59,030 nucleotides of DNA, taken from positions 1 through 59,030 of the forward strand of contig NZ_WIVG01000008.1 in NCBI RefSeq assembly GCF_016758115.1, given 5' to 3'. This stretch comes from Lactococcus garvieae. Lineage in GTDB: Bacteria > Bacillota > Bacilli > Lactobacillales > Streptococcaceae. Numbering within the stretch: the stretch's first letter is position 1; each line of letters opens with the position of its first letter. Below the pieces are notes generated by a model that was given only the letters and a program-made list of their open reading frames with translations, did no database searches and had not been told where the DNA came from. A program made the translations under genes and the position numbers. Of this stretch, positions 1 through 9,726 are shown piece by piece.

Positions 1-813
1 ATTGAGGACAAGGTCTTTAACGGCTTTTACTACTATGGTATCCATGTCGAGAGTGGACTGGTACACCCTGACCAACATGAGGAGTTCCTCAATGACGGGG
101 AACAACACCATGCGGAGCTGGCAGACCTTCTCCAAGGTATCCAGAACGGGGTGATGTACGATGACGGCCCGAACCCACTGCCTAACGAAGACAGTGCCCC
201 TGCAGCCTTTGACTTTTCGACCATGCGTCCGGGGCGTATCTTTACCATGGCCGGGGAGCAGTACCGCTACCTTGAAAATATGGATTCTGGGAATCATATG
301 ATTATCCGGAATGGTGTACTTACGGGTATCCCCTTAACACGACATGAAGAAGAATTGAATACTTGGCGCCAAGCTCTTGCCCCAGAAGTTCAGGCGATGA
401 TTCAACCTGTCTCTGCACCAACTATAGGTCCCGCCCTTTTGGATGAAGGTATTGTTTGGGAAGGCGGCTGGCGTTGGATAATGAGTGCCAGCAACTTGGA
501 TCAATTTCCTGATGCTGCAGCTGACATCACTCAAGTTGACTCAGGTGGCACACCCCGTGCTTTTGCTCTTTCCGTAGCAGATGTGCTGCGCTTTTCAGGT
601 CCAGGTCGTGCTTTCCCTGATAGGGCAAGACGTGTAGGTCCAAATGATACGCTTTGGTGGACGCGTACGCTTTCTACACAAAATCCTGATAGAGGTTGGA
701 ATGTTACTAGAGGAGGGGACGGTAGTGGAATGTTAATTTCCCACTGGTTCACAAACTCTTCAGGGGCCTATGGCGGCATGCGCCCAGCCCTCATCATCAA
801 TCCAGCAAACTAA
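1..813 (+). CDS. Secreted/surface protein, C-terminal part (5' end outside window)
   Basis: The frame is open from the first base, so only the last 270 residues are seen. The C-terminal half has spaced motifs (FALSVADVLRF, WWTRT, GGMRPALIIN) that resemble the DUF6273-type domain of Firmicutes surface proteins, a fold that looks C-type-lectin-like. The first roughly 110 codons are visibly GC-rich with C/G-ending codons, like the partial gene at the right edge of the window, whereas the rest has ordinary composition. By analogy with that right-edge gene it is probably an extracellular protein exported by a SipW-type signal peptidase route, but the N-terminus needed to prove it is missing. The function is unknown. 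Confidence 0.6.
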   Translation: MEDKVFNGFYYYGIHVESGLVHPDQHEEFLNDGEQHHAELADLLQGIQNGVMYDDGPNPLPNEDSAPAAFDFSTMRPGRIFTMAGEQYRYLENMDSGNHMIIRNGVLTGIPLTRHEEELNTWRQALAPEVQAMIQPVSAPTIGPALLDEGIVWEGGWRWIMSASNLDQFPDAAADITQVDSGGTPRAFALSVADVLRFSGPGRAFPDRARRVGPNDTLWWTRTLSTQNPDRGWNVTRGGDGSGMLISHWFTNSSGAYGGMRPALIINPAN

Positions 814-840
814 AAAAACTAGCTCAGCTAGCAAGCGTGT

Positions 841-887
841 AAAAATCACTCCATGCGGCACTTTGTCTGTCTCATTAAGTGATTTTT
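841..887 (+). terminator. Intrinsic terminator of the left-edge gene
   Basis: AAAAATCACT (841-850) pairs with AGTGATTTTT (878-887) around a 27-nt loop, and the 3' arm runs into a T-tract. It lies 28 nt after the stop of the upstream gene. Confidence 0.7.
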
Positions 888-964
888 TTGCTGCACACTG
901 TCATTTTGTACAAGTTTTCTGACTTTTTTATGCAAAGTGAATACATTTTCATAAGTAAATTGAC

Positions 965-1006
965 TATAATGATTTCAGTTTTAAAGATAGCGTTTTCACG
1001 AAAACG
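965..1006 (+). promoter_or_regulatory. Promoter -10 and perfect palindrome before the MFS gene
   Basis: TATAAT at 965-970 is a consensus -10; the -35 is poor. A perfect 7-2-7 inverted repeat, CGTTTTC-AC-GAAAACG, lies at 991-1006, just after the likely transcription start and before the ribosome binding site. This is where a repressor operator would be expected. The regulator is not identifiable here. Confidence 0.5.
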
Positions 1007-1034
1007 TTCAAATAACCCTATCGGAGGATTTTCT

Positions 1035-2429
1035 TTGGAAGCACAATTTTCTACAAGTAAGCAAACGTCTGCACGTGAAGTACAGATAGGAAAAGCTGTT
1101 CCTGTTATTCTTTTACTCATGATTTTTTCTTTAGTCATTGATAATTCATTCAAAATTATTTCGCCCAAGCTGGTAGGATATTTTCATGTCTCTGCCAGTA
1201 CAGTTGCTTGGCAAGTCACATTGGCCGGTTTAGTTATAGGCATGGGAGCAGTTGTCTATGCATCATTATCAGACAGTATCAGTATTCGAACCTTACTTAT
1301 TTTTGGTATCTTTTTAATTTCTATAGGTTCTTTTTTGGGATATGTGGTGCATCACAACTACTGGTTGGTTGTCTTTTCCAGAGTTATTCAAGCGGCGGGT
1401 TTAGGTGCGACTGAAACACTTTATCTTATTTTTGTTGCCCGTTATGTGACACCAGCTAAGCAGAAAAAATATTATGGATTTTCCACCGCGAGTTTTCAAA
1501 TTGCAACGGTTATTGGAACATTGACCGGAGACTTTATTACTACCCATCTGGCTTGGCAAAGTTTATTTCTCGTGCCACTCCTTTCTCTCTTTTTTATTCC
1601 TTTTCTTTTGAAGTATCTTCCTGAGGAATCAGGGGAGAAAAAATATATTGATGCTCTTGGAATTATACTTGTGGCAACTGTAGCTGTCACTGCGATGATC
1701 TATCTGACAAACTTTTCTTGGCTGGTGCTGATGGGTTTTATCTTTTCTACAGCGGTGTTTTTACTCTATATCTCCCACAAGAAAAACGCTTTTATTACTA
1801 TTGATTTCTTTAAAAATAAGTTGTTTGTCCTTACGCTGCTCGCAGCTCTTCTCATCTATTCTACTCAAGCAGCTTTCACCTTAAATACTTTTTCCTTCCT
1901 CTTAACCACTGTTTATCATATGCAGCTAGACAGGGTATCACTCATGTTTATTCCAGCATGTTTGGCTGCTGCACTGGTAGGAAGCATGTCAGGGAGGATT
2001 GCTTCTAAGCTTGACTCTTTTCAAGCAGTCCTTGTTTCAATGCTGACTATCTTTTTTTCAATCCTAGTGGCTGTCTTCCTCATGGGTGCACCGGTCTTTA
2101 TTTTTGCAGGATTGCTCATTTTAAGTTCATGTGCCTTTGCGATGATGTATGCACCACTTATGCACACAAGTCTCGAAAGAATGCCAGAAGAAAATAAGGG
2201 AACAGCTATTGGCTTTTACAATCTTTGTATCAATATCGCGATGTCTGTTGGTTTCACCTATTCTTCACGTTTTATTGATGGCGTAAACCTTTCCCTTTTT
2301 CCGTCTACTGTAGAAGGCCACTATAGCGAAGTTTTACTTATGATTTCTTTTGTAGCTTTATCAGCCTTAGTCCTCTTTGTTTTCTTGATCAGAGGACAGA
2401 TTCCGAATAAGAAAAGTTTTTCTGATTGA
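1035..2429 (+). CDS. MFS drug-exporter-like membrane protein (DHA2 type)
   Basis: A polytopic membrane protein of 464 residues with about 12-14 hydrophobic segments and MFS features, including a GxxLG-type glycine pattern in the first half and SRVIQAAG in the fifth-helix (motif C-like) region. Size and layout fit proton-driven drug antiporters of the DHA2/Tet(K)-Tet(L) group; the substrate cannot be told. The open frame begins at 879, but a good GGAGG Shine-Dalgarno (1023-1027) sits 7 nt before TTG at 1035, so that start is preferred; longer versions add a non-conserved leader. It is monocistronic, with its own -10 and palindrome upstream. Confidence 0.75.
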   Translation: MEAQFSTSKQTSAREVQIGKAVPVILLLMIFSLVIDNSFKIISPKLVGYFHVSASTVAWQVTLAGLVIGMGAVVYASLSDSISIRTLLIFGIFLISIGSFLGYVVHHNYWLVVFSRVIQAAGLGATETLYLIFVARYVTPAKQKKYYGFSTASFQIATVIGTLTGDFITTHLAWQSLFLVPLLSLFFIPFLLKYLPEESGEKKYIDALGIILVATVAVTAMIYLTNFSWLVLMGFIFSTAVFLLYISHKKNAFITIDFFKNKLFVLTLLAALLIYSTQAAFTLNTFSFLLTTVYHMQLDRVSLMFIPACLAAALVGSMSGRIASKLDSFQAVLVSMLTIFFSILVAVFLMGAPVFIFAGLLILSSCAFAMMYAPLMHTSLERMPEENKGTAIGFYNLCINIAMSVGFTYSSRFIDGVNLSLFPSTVEGHYSEVLLMISFVALSALVLFVFLIRGQIPNKKSFSD

Positions 2430-2467
2430 AACTTTATCTTTGGAAAGCTATTCGTCGTTAAATAGTT

Positions 2468-2473
2468 TATAAT
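2468..2473 (+). promoter_or_regulatory. Candidate -10 of the deoB promoter
   Basis: TATAAT lies 36 nt before the deoB start and AAGGAG precedes the ATG. No convincing -35 is seen, so the promoter may depend on an activator or be weak. Confidence 0.4.
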
Positions 2474-2509
2474 GGTACTATATAGAGTTCATTAAGTAAG
2501 GAGAATATT

Positions 2510-3745
2510 ATGCCTAAGAAATTTAATCGCGTTCATCTCATCGTTATGGATTCAGTGGGTATTGGAGCTGCACCAGATGCGGATAAATTCTTTAACCATG
2601 ATGTAGAAACCCATGAAGCAGTAAATGACGTTAACTCAGATACGATCGGTCATATTTCAGAAATTCGTGGACTTGATGTCCCAAATCTTCAAGCCATGGG
2701 TTGGGGAAATATTCCGCGTGAAAGCCCTCTTAAAACAGTGCCTGCAGCTGAACAACCTAAAGCTTATGTGACAAAGTTACAAGAAGTTTCTAAAGGTAAA
2801 GACACAATGACTGGGCACTGGGAAATCATGGGTTTGAATATTCAAACCCCTTTCCCGACATATCCGGAAGGCTATCCTGAAGATTTGCTTCAAAAGATTG
2901 AAGAATTTTCTGGACGTAAGGTCATTCGTGAAGCAAACAAACCTTATTCTGGTACAGCTGTAATCGCTGACTTTGGCCCACGTCAAATGGAAACAGGTGA
3001 GTTGATTATCTATACGTCAGCCGATCCCGTATTACAGATTGCTGCACATGAAGATATCATTTCACGGGAAGAATTGTATAAAATTTGCGAATATGTACGC
3101 TCTATCACACTTGAAGGTTCAGGCATTATGATTGGTCGTATCATCGCACGTCCTTATGTAGGTACAGCAGGTAACTTTACGCGTACAGACGGGCGGCGTG
3201 ATTATGCGCTGAGTCCATTTGATGAAACAGTGTTAGAAAAACTTTATAAGGCTGGAGTTGATACATATTCTGTAGGAAAGATATCTGACATCTTCAATAC
3301 TGTTGGTGTGAAATATGATATGGGACACAACAAAAACGATATGGATGGTGTGGATCGCCTGCTTAAAACAATGCGTAAAGACGAATTCGTTGAAGGCTTT
3401 AGTTTCACCAACTTAGTTGATTTTGATGCAAAATATGGCCACCGTCGTGATGTGGAAGGTTACGGACAAGCCATCGAAGACTTTGATGGACGTTTGCCTG
3501 AAATTATTGAAGCGATGCGAGAAGACGACTTACTGATGATTACAGCCGATCACGGGAATGACCCTAGTTATGTAGGCACAGACCATACACGTGAATATAT
3601 TCCACTTGTTGTTTTCTCACCTTCATTGAAAGAGCCAAAAGTTTTGCCTTTAGGCCACTTTGCCGATATTTCTGCTACAATTGCAGACAACTTCAATGTT
3701 GATAAGGCCGAAATTGGAGAATCATTCCTTGAAAGCTTGGTCTAA
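2510..3745 (+). CDS. deoB: Phosphopentomutase
   Basis: Interconverts (deoxy)ribose-1-phosphate and (deoxy)ribose-5-phosphate, feeding nucleoside sugars into central metabolism. The 411 residues match the family length. The alkaline-phosphatase-superfamily metal motifs are visible: [12 protein letters not shown] near the N-terminus, KDTMTGHWE in the cap region, and TADHGND plus TDHTREYIP near the C-terminus. The start has a good AAGGAG. It is followed by punA and deoD, the usual nucleoside-salvage set, whose phosphorylases supply its pentose-1-phosphate substrate. Confidence 0.95.
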   Translation: MPKKFNRVHLIVMDSVGIGAAPDADKFFNHDVETHEAVNDVNSDTIGHISEIRGLDVPNLQAMGWGNIPRESPLKTVPAAEQPKAYVTKLQEVSKGKDTMTGHWEIMGLNIQTPFPTYPEGYPEDLLQKIEEFSGRKVIREANKPYSGTAVIADFGPRQMETGELIIYTSADPVLQIAAHEDIISREELYKICEYVRSITLEGSGIMIGRIIARPYVGTAGNFTRTDGRRDYALSPFDETVLEKLYKAGVDTYSVGKISDIFNTVGVKYDMGHNKNDMDGVDRLLKTMRKDEFVEGFSFTNLVDFDAKYGHRRDVEGYGQAIEDFDGRLPEIIEAMREDDLLMITADHGNDPSYVGTDHTREYIPLVVFSPSLKEPKVLPLGHFADISATIADNFNVDKAEIGESFLESLV

Positions 3746-3813
3746 TCAACAGTTAAAAAGTTTACTTCAAGGAAGAAGATACTAGAAGAATAAAAAATTA
3801 AAGGAATGAAAAA

Positions 3814-4629
3814 ATGGACGTGAAAGTAAAGTTAGCTGAAACAACAAAGTTTCTTAAAGCGCAAGGTGTAGGTGAGATTGACGTTGCACTCATCTTAGGG
3901 TCAGGTTTGGGAGAATTAGCAGGAGAAATTGAAAATCCTGTCATCATCAAATATGAAACAATTCCACATTTTCCTGTTTCAACAGTTGTTGGTCATGCAG
4001 GGAAACTTGTGTACGGTGACTTGTCAGGGAAGAAAGTTATTGCCATGCAAGGGCGTTTCCATTTTTATGAAGGAAATACAATGGAGGTTGTGACTTATCC
4101 TGTACGTGTTTTCTCGGCTCTCGGTACACCATCAATTATTGTTACCAATGCTGCAGGCGGTGTGAATAAAGACTTCGCGCCTGGCGACTTGATGATTATC
4201 AGTGACCATATCAATTTCATGGGAACAAATCCACTGATTGGCCCTAACGATGATGAAATCGGTTCTCGTTTCCCAGACATGTCACAAGCTTACGATAAAG
4301 CTTACCAAGAGCTTGCAAAGGAGACTGCAGCAGAGATGTCAGTCAAGGTTCAAGAAGGTGTCTACATGGGCTTCACAGGACCAACCTATGAAACACCAGC
4401 AGAAATCCACATGGCACGTACGATGGGAGCCTCAGCAGTAGGTATGTCGACTGTTCCTGAAGTCATTGTGGCGGTGCATTCAGGAATGCGTGTTTTAGGT
4501 ATTTCATGTATTACTAACTTGGCTGCAGGTATGCAAAGTGAACTTAATCACGCGGAGGTTGTTGAGACAACAGAACGTGTGAAAGAAACATTTAAAACAC
4601 TTGTTAAGAATGTTTTAGTAAAAATGTGA
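3814..4629 (+). CDS. punA: Purine-nucleoside phosphorylase (trimeric, inosine/guanosine type)
   Basis: Phosphorolysis of inosine and guanosine to base plus (deoxy)ribose-1-phosphate in the cytosol. At 271 residues it has the low-molecular-mass PNP length. Visible motifs are GSGLGELAG (phosphate loop), GHAGKLVYG, NAAGGVN and VGMSTVPE. An AAGGA sits just before the ATG. It lies 68 nt after deoB, probably cotranscribed with it, and a strong terminator follows directly. It belongs to a different fold subfamily from the next gene, deoD, so the two enzymes cover different purine nucleosides. Confidence 0.93.
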   Translation: MDVKVKLAETTKFLKAQGVGEIDVALILGSGLGELAGEIENPVIIKYETIPHFPVSTVVGHAGKLVYGDLSGKKVIAMQGRFHFYEGNTMEVVTYPVRVFSALGTPSIIVTNAAGGVNKDFAPGDLMIISDHINFMGTNPLIGPNDDEIGSRFPDMSQAYDKAYQELAKETAAEMSVKVQEGVYMGFTGPTYETPAEIHMARTMGASAVGMSTVPEVIVAVHSGMRVLGISCITNLAAGMQSELNHAEVVETTERVKETFKTLVKNVLVKM

Positions 4630-4638
4630 TAAAATAAG

Positions 4639-4666
4639 AGAAAACGTGTTAGCGTTTTCTTTTTTT
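4639..4666 (+). terminator. Intrinsic terminator after punA
   Basis: AGAAAACG (4639-4646) and CGTTTTCT (4653-4660) form an 8-bp stem with a 6-nt loop, followed by TTTTTT. It separates deoB-punA from deoD, or attenuates read-through into it. Confidence 0.85.
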
Positions 4667-4713
4667 AGAGAGGAAGCGCGGCACGAGAAGAAATCAAAAA
4701 ATAAGGAGTAACT

Positions 4714-5412
4714 ATGTCAGTTCATATCGAAGCCAAAGAAGGTCAAATTGCAGATAAAATCCTCTTGCCAGGAGATCCCCTACGCGCCAAGTTCATCGCG
4801 GAGAATTTTCTTAAGGATGCTGAACAATTCAACAATGTTCGAGGGATGTTGGGCTATACAGGGACCTATAAAGGACACCGTATCTCAGTTATGGGAACAG
4901 GCATGGGAATGCCATCTATCTCCATCTATGCACATGAGTTAATCACCGAATACGGCGTGAAAAAATTGATTCGTGTAGGCACAGCAGGTGCATTGAATGA
5001 AGAAGTTCATGTGAGGGATTTGGTCTTAGCGCAAGGCGCTGCGACAACTTCACGCATCATCAAAAATGATTGGCCTCAGTTTGATTTGCCACAAATTGCT
5101 GATTTTGATTTGTTGGACAAGGCCTATCATATCGCGAAAAACTTAGGCATTCAAACGCATGTGGGAAATGTTCTTTCAGCAGACCTTTTCTACAGTGACC
5201 TTGACACCCTTGCTATCGGAAAACTGGGTGTTAAAGCTGTGGAGATGGAAGCAGCAGCTCTTTACTATCTGGGGGCTAAACATAATGTTCAGACTTTAGG
5301 GATTATGACAATCTCAGACAGTTTGGTAACTGGAGAATCAACAAGTGCGGAAGAACGGCAAAATACCTTTACTGATATGATGAAAGTGGGCTTGGAAACA
5401 CTCATTCTCTAA
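4714..5412 (+). CDS. deoD: Purine-nucleoside phosphorylase, DeoD type
   Basis: Hexameric-type phosphorylase with broad specificity, including adenosine. The 232 residues are typical. Motifs: LPGDPLRAK near the N-terminus, RVGTAGAL (phosphate/ribose site), VEMEAAALY (ribose-binding Met-Glu) and [10 protein letters not shown] (catalytic Asp region). AAGGAG lies 7 nt before ATG. With punA and deoB it completes purine nucleoside breakdown. Confidence 0.95.
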   Translation: MSVHIEAKEGQIADKILLPGDPLRAKFIAENFLKDAEQFNNVRGMLGYTGTYKGHRISVMGTGMGMPSISIYAHELITEYGVKKLIRVGTAGALNEEVHVRDLVLAQGAATTSRIIKNDWPQFDLPQIADFDLLDKAYHIAKNLGIQTHVGNVLSADLFYSDLDTLAIGKLGVKAVEMEAAALYYLGAKHNVQTLGIMTISDSLVTGESTSAEERQNTFTDMMKVGLETLIL

Positions 5413-5544
5413 AGAAAAGCACAAATTTAAAAACCGAACATTCCATACGTGAAACTGCGTATTTCACTTCTAATGAAAGAAATTTCCAAATGTTTTTGTT
5501 AAAATGATAAGGAAGTTATAAAGAGTAAGGGAGCCGCTGAAGAG

Positions 5545-7215
5545 ATGAAAACAGATATCGAAATCGCACAAGAATGCAAATTGCAGCCTATCACAGAAGT
5601 CGCTGAAAAAATTGATTTAAGTTTTGAGGATATCGAACTTTACGGGAAATATAAAGCAAAAATACCGCTTGAAAGTCTCAAAAAGTTTGAGGGGAATGTT
5701 GAAGGTAAACTTGTGCTGGTCACATCAATTAACCCTACACCTGCAGGAGAGGGGAAATCAACTGTTACGGTTGGCTTGGCAGATGCCTTTGCACGTTTGA
5801 ACCAAAAGGTAATGGTGGCGCTACGTGAACCTTCTTTAGGACCTGTGATGGGAATCAAAGGTGGTGCAACAGGTGGTGGCTATGCTCAGGTTCTGCCTAT
5901 GGAAGATATCAATTTGCATTTTACAGGTGACATTCATGCGATGACGACAGCGAATAATGCCATTGCAGCTCTTTTAGATAATCATATCTTCCAAGGCAAT
6001 GCTCTAAATATTGACAGCCGGCGCGTGGTTTGGAAGCGTGTCTTGGATATGAATGACCGCGAACTTCGCCATATTGTGGCTGGATTAGGCAGTGTGGTTA
6101 ATGGTGTGCCGCGTGAAGATGGCTTCGATATCACTGTAGCCAGTGAGATTATGGCTGTCCTTTGTTTAGCTACCTCATTGACAGACTTGAAGGCACGCCT
6201 TTCACGTATTGTGGTCGCTTATACTTATGACCGCCAACCTGTGACCGTAGGTGATTTGGAGATTGAAGGCGCAATTACTGTTCTATTAAAAGATGCGCTC
6301 AAGCCAAATCTGGCACAAACCATCGAAGGGACACCAGTTTTAGTTCACGGTGGGCCTTTTGCTAATATTGCGCACGGCTGTAACTCTGTTTTGGCGACAA
6401 AAGCAGCCTTGAAATTATCCGATGTGACTATTACGGAGGCTGGATTTGGCGCAGATCTAGGCGGCGAAAAATTCCTCGACATCAAAACACGTCAGTTGGG
6501 CAAAACACCTGATGCCATTGTTATTGTTGCTACTCTTCGCGCTTTAAAAATGCACGGTGGCGTTGCTAAAACAGAACTTACTGAAGAAAATGTTGCAGCT
6601 GTTACCCAAGGGTTTGCAAATCTGAAGCGTCACATTAAAAACATGGCGCGTTATGGAGCTCCTATCCTTGTAGCCATAAATCAATTTTCCAGTGATACAG
6701 AGGCAGAAATATCCGAATTAACAAGACTTGTTGAAGCAGAAGGTGTTGCTGTCAGCTTGACACAAGTCTTTGAAAAGGGCGGTGCAGGTGGCATTGACTT
6801 GGCCGAAAAATTAACAAACATTTTCAGTCAGGAGGCAAAAGATTTCCACTATCTTTATGATTTGGAAGCCTCAGTAGAAGAAAAGATTTCAACAGTTGTG
6901 ACCCAAATTTACGGCGGCAAGAAGGTTAACTTTTCTGCAAAAGCAGCACGTCAATTGAAAGAAATTGAGGAAAATGGTTGGGACAAGCTTCCTGTTTGTA
7001 TGGCGAAGACCCAGTATTCATTTTCGGATAATCCAAAACTTTTGGCAGCACCAGAAGGTTTTGAAGTGACAGTACGTGAGTTGGTGCCAAAGATAGGCGC
7101 AGGATTTATCGTGGCTTTGTTAGGAGATGTCATGACAATGCCTGGTTTACCTAAAAAACCAGCAGCTCTGAATATGGATATTGACGAATCCGGAAAAATT
7201 ACAGGTTTATTTTAA
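5545..7215 (+). CDS. fhs: Formate-tetrahydrofolate ligase
   Basis: ATP-dependent formation of 10-formyl-THF from formate and THF, supplying one-carbon units for purine synthesis. The 556 residues fit the family. The nucleotide loop TPAGEGKST is at about residues 64-72, and [19 protein letters not shown] follows, both hallmarks. The upstream spacer contains a TTAAAAT-like -10 and the start is preceded by GGGAG. It is a metabolic neighbour of the purine genes but probably has its own promoter. Confidence 0.96.
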   Translation: MKTDIEIAQECKLQPITEVAEKIDLSFEDIELYGKYKAKIPLESLKKFEGNVEGKLVLVTSINPTPAGEGKSTVTVGLADAFARLNQKVMVALREPSLGPVMGIKGGATGGGYAQVLPMEDINLHFTGDIHAMTTANNAIAALLDNHIFQGNALNIDSRRVVWKRVLDMNDRELRHIVAGLGSVVNGVPREDGFDITVASEIMAVLCLATSLTDLKARLSRIVVAYTYDRQPVTVGDLEIEGAITVLLKDALKPNLAQTIEGTPVLVHGGPFANIAHGCNSVLATKAALKLSDVTITEAGFGADLGGEKFLDIKTRQLGKTPDAIVIVATLRALKMHGGVAKTELTEENVAAVTQGFANLKRHIKNMARYGAPILVAINQFSSDTEAEISELTRLVEAEGVAVSLTQVFEKGGAGGIDLAEKLTNIFSQEAKDFHYLYDLEASVEEKISTVVTQIYGGKKVNFSAKAARQLKEIEENGWDKLPVCMAKTQYSFSDNPKLLAAPEGFEVTVRELVPKIGAGFIVALLGDVMTMPGLPKKPAALNMDIDESGKITGLF

Positions 7216-7228
7216 GAAAAGGGGAACC

Positions 7229-7639
7229 ATGGTAAAATCAAAAGTCACGCCTTTTATTACATTAAATGGTAAATCGAAAGAAGCTATGGATTTTTATGCG
7301 AGAGTTTTACCAGAAACAAAAATTACACGGATGGATTTTTATAAGGAAAGTCCAGATTTTAGCGAAGTTGAAGAAGAACTCGTCTTATATGGTGCCTTAT
7401 CCATAAAAGGAGCAGAAGTTTTCTTTTTAGACATGCAAGAACAATACCCTGCACCTGAACCAACTTGGGCACATTCTATTTATCTTGACTGCGACACAGA
7501 GCAGGAATTTGATCAAATTTTTGCAGCTCTATCGGAAACAGGTTCAGTGATGATGGGGCCTGAATCAGTGGGAAACATTCGTAAGTGTGCCTGGATTACC
7601 GATAAATTTGGTATCACTTGGCAGCCTGTGTGGGAGTAA
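7229..7639 (+). CDS. VOC-family (PhnB/YdcN-like glyoxalase-fold) protein
   Basis: A 136-residue single-domain protein beginning VTPFITLNGKSKEAMDFY and ending near GITWQPVW, the signature layout of the PhnB-like branch of the vicinal-oxygen-chelate superfamily. Members are often metal-independent and of unknown substrate. The frame is open from 7181 inside fhs, but AAAAGGGG directly before ATG 7229 and family alignment favour the short start. It sits 13 nt after fhs and is probably cotranscribed. Confidence 0.85.
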   Translation: MVKSKVTPFITLNGKSKEAMDFYARVLPETKITRMDFYKESPDFSEVEEELVLYGALSIKGAEVFFLDMQEQYPAPEPTWAHSIYLDCDTEQEFDQIFAALSETGSVMMGPESVGNIRKCAWITDKFGITWQPVWE

Positions 7640-7644
7640 TATTG

Positions 7645-7678
7645 AAAGCTATTCTTTTTGAAGAAGAGCTTTTTTTTA
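7645..7678 (+). terminator. Intrinsic terminator after the VOC gene
   Basis: AAAGCT (7645-7650) pairs with AGCTTT (7667-7672), with an inner CTT/AAG pair, and a T-run follows. It ends the fhs unit. Confidence 0.7.
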
Positions 7679-7805
7679 ATGGAGACATTAAAGAAATAAA
7701 ATCCCGGTATAAAAAAATGTTAACCCCTTGATAAGCAAATGATATGACAAACTTAGAAGGCTCATGGTAAACTTTAAATATCAAAAATTTAAGGAGAACA
7801 TCACT

Positions 7806-8663
7806 ATGAAAAAGTCACTGAAGCTTTCGCTTGCGCTCGTTTCGCTCATCGCTGCAGGAGCTTTAGCTGCTTGCAGTAATGGTGGTTCATCAAATAAAGA
7901 AGAATCGGCAAAGAAGCAGACGGAGATTGTTGTAGCTACAGATGGAGCAACAAAACCCTTTACATATGCGGACAGTCAAGGGAACTTGACGGGCTATGAT
8001 ATTGAGGTGGCGCGAGCTGTTTTTGATAAGTTACCCGAATATAAGGTGACTTACCAAGCAGTTGACTTTTCCGGAATTGTTCCAGGATTGGACAGCGGAC
8101 GTTATCAGATGGGAGCCAATAACTTTGGCTGGTCAAAAGAACGGGCGGAAAAATATAACTTTTCGTTCCCAATTTCAAAATCTAATAATGCTGTCTTGAC
8201 AAGGGACGGGAACTATAAAACGCTGGCAGATCTTGCTGGTAAGAGCACAATTGGAAATCCAGCCTCTAACTATACAAAGATGATTAATGATTGGAATGCT
8301 GCCAATCCAGATAAAAAGATAAATATTAGTTATTCGTCAGACAGTACCTCAATCAATACACGCTTTAATCAAATAGAGTCTGGAAAGATTGATTTCATGC
8401 TCTATGATAAGATTTCTCTCAAATCCAGTGTGAAGGAGCAAGGGTTTGACAGCTTGAAAATCCAAGATATTGATACCTCAACAGGAGATCCGGAGCATGA
8501 CGGCTACGAATATTTCCTCTTTGCAAAGGATGAAACGGGTACAGAACTGCAAGCCAAGGTTAATAAAATCCTTGCTGAACTTGAAAAGGATGGGACACTG
8601 AAAAAGCTTTCTGAGAAGTACTTTGAGGGGAACTTCGTTCCTGAAGCAGACAAGTTTAAATAA
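7806..8663 (+). CDS. Amino-acid ABC transporter substrate-binding lipoprotein (cystine/polar type)
   Basis: A 285-residue solute-binding protein. It has a lipoprotein signal peptide with lipobox LAAC (about residues 17-20), then the type-2 periplasmic-binding fold with GYDIEVARAVFDKL and IDFMLYD. Local similarity is greatest to cystine-type (TcyA/TcyJ) binders, and trxB downstream fits a thiol role, but the ligand is an inference. The frame is open from 7764; AAGGAG upstream of ATG 7806 and the signal peptide decide the start. It is separated from its permease by a promoter and hairpin, so binder and membrane parts may be expressed at different levels. Confidence 0.85.
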   Translation: MKKSLKLSLALVSLIAAGALAACSNGGSSNKEESAKKQTEIVVATDGATKPFTYADSQGNLTGYDIEVARAVFDKLPEYKVTYQAVDFSGIVPGLDSGRYQMGANNFGWSKERAEKYNFSFPISKSNNAVLTRDGNYKTLADLAGKSTIGNPASNYTKMINDWNAANPDKKINISYSSDSTSINTRFNQIESGKIDFMLYDKISLKSSVKEQGFDSLKIQDIDTSTGDPEHDGYEYFLFAKDETGTELQAKVNKILAELEKDGTLKKLSEKYFEGNFVPEADKFK

Positions 8664-8734
8664 GCTGGGGAGAAGCAGTCTTTTCGAAAAAAGAAGAAAT
8701 ATTTCAAAGACAAGAAAAAATCATAAGATTCTTG

Positions 8735-8821
8735 TATAATAGTAGGAGTAGTGTAAAAGCTGTCCCTGAGTTTCTCACACACAAGCTATTTGTGATAGGA
8801 GTGAGGGACTTAGACAGCTTT
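8735..8821 (+). promoter_or_regulatory. -10 box and large hairpin leader before the permease
   Basis: TATAAT at 8735-8740 is followed by a structured leader. AAAGCTGTC (8756-8764) pairs with GACAGCTTT (8813-8821); inside, GTCCCT/AGGGAC, CTCAC/GTGAG and CACAA/TTGTG can pair (some in competition). The only good AGGAG lies inside the structure, 24 nt or more before the ATG. It may act as a partial terminator between binder and permease genes or as a control on permease translation. Confidence 0.5.
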
Positions 8822-8826
8822 CTTTG

Positions 8827-9726
8827 ATGAAGATAAAAATGAATAAAAATAAAAAAATAATTTTGGGATTGGGAGTCTTGCTCCTGTTGCTCATATTGCC
8901 CATGCTTCCGTTTTTAATGATTCAAGGGCAGTATAGTTTTGATGAGTTTTGGTCCATGTTTTTCACTAAGATATTCAGTTGGGAAGCCTTTAGTTCGGCT
9001 TTTCTACCGATTATTAAAATGATACCAGTCTCCTTGCAGATGACGTTCATTGCCATGTTCTTTGGCCTCATTTTGGGGCTGTTACTTGCACTTGTCAGAA
9101 TAAATAAGATTCCCATTTTAGATCAATTGCGTGCCTTATTTGTCTCCTTTACACGTGGGACACCGATTCTGGTACAACTTTACTTGACCTATACAGGAAT
9201 TCCCTTGATTCTTAAAGCGATTAACATGAATTACGGGACAAATTATACGGTCAACTCTGTCCCGGCCATGCTCTTTGTGATTGTGGCTTTTGCGCTTAAC
9301 GAAGCTGCTTATAACTCAGAAACAATTCGCTCAGCTATCCAATCTGTAGACAAAGGACAAATTGAAGCCGCGCGTTCTCTAGGGATGACAAATTTTCAAG
9401 TTTTCTGGCGTGTGACCTTACCTGAGGCAGCATCAGTTGCTACAGCTCCGCTGGGCAATGCTCTGATTGGCTTACTTAAGTCAACTTCTCTGGCCTTTGT
9501 CGCTGGTGTGGTTGAGATGACCGCCCAAGCTCAAATCATTGGGGGGTCAAGCTTCCGCCTCTTTGAGACTTATCTTGCTTTAGCCTTACTTTACTGGCCT
9601 ATCTGTATCGTTTTAGAAATCTTGATTCGTAAGATTGAAAGCAAACTGGAAATCAAAATGCCTAAAGCAGCACGGAAAATCTCACTTGGACGCAATCCTT
9701 TTGACAACGGGGTGACCAACAAATGA
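8827..9726 (+). CDS. Amino-acid ABC transporter permease
   Basis: A membrane permease of 299 residues from ATG 8827; a TTG precedes it in frame, and ATG 8839 is an alternative. A hydrophobic N-terminal segment precedes the conserved His/Glu/Gln-type permease core, with LQMTFIAM, FTRGTPILVQL and the EAA loop NEAAYNSETIRSAI...IEAARSLG that contacts the ATPase. The stop overlaps the ATPase start (ATGA). No strong Shine-Dalgarno is seen close to the start because of the hairpin upstream. Confidence 0.9.
   Translation: MKIKMNKNKKIILGLGVLLLLLILPMLPFLMIQGQYSFDEFWSMFFTKIFSWEAFSSAFLPIIKMIPVSLQMTFIAMFFGLILGLLLALVRINKIPILDQLRALFVSFTRGTPILVQLYLTYTGIPLILKAINMNYGTNYTVNSVPAMLFVIVAFALNEAAYNSETIRSAIQSVDKGQIEAARSLGMTNFQVFWRVTLPEAASVATAPLGNALIGLLKSTSLAFVAGVVEMTAQAQIIGGSSFRLFETYLALALLYWPICIVLEILIRKIESKLEIKMPKAARKISLGRNPFDNGVTNK

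Noticed and set aside
879-1034. 52-residue N-terminal extension of the MFS protein
   Set aside because: It would begin inside the upstream terminator and includes the promoter; TTG 1035 has GGAGG at proper distance.
7181-7228. Longer N-terminus for the VOC protein
   Set aside because: It overlaps fhs and does not match the family start; ATG 7229 has a good ribosome site.
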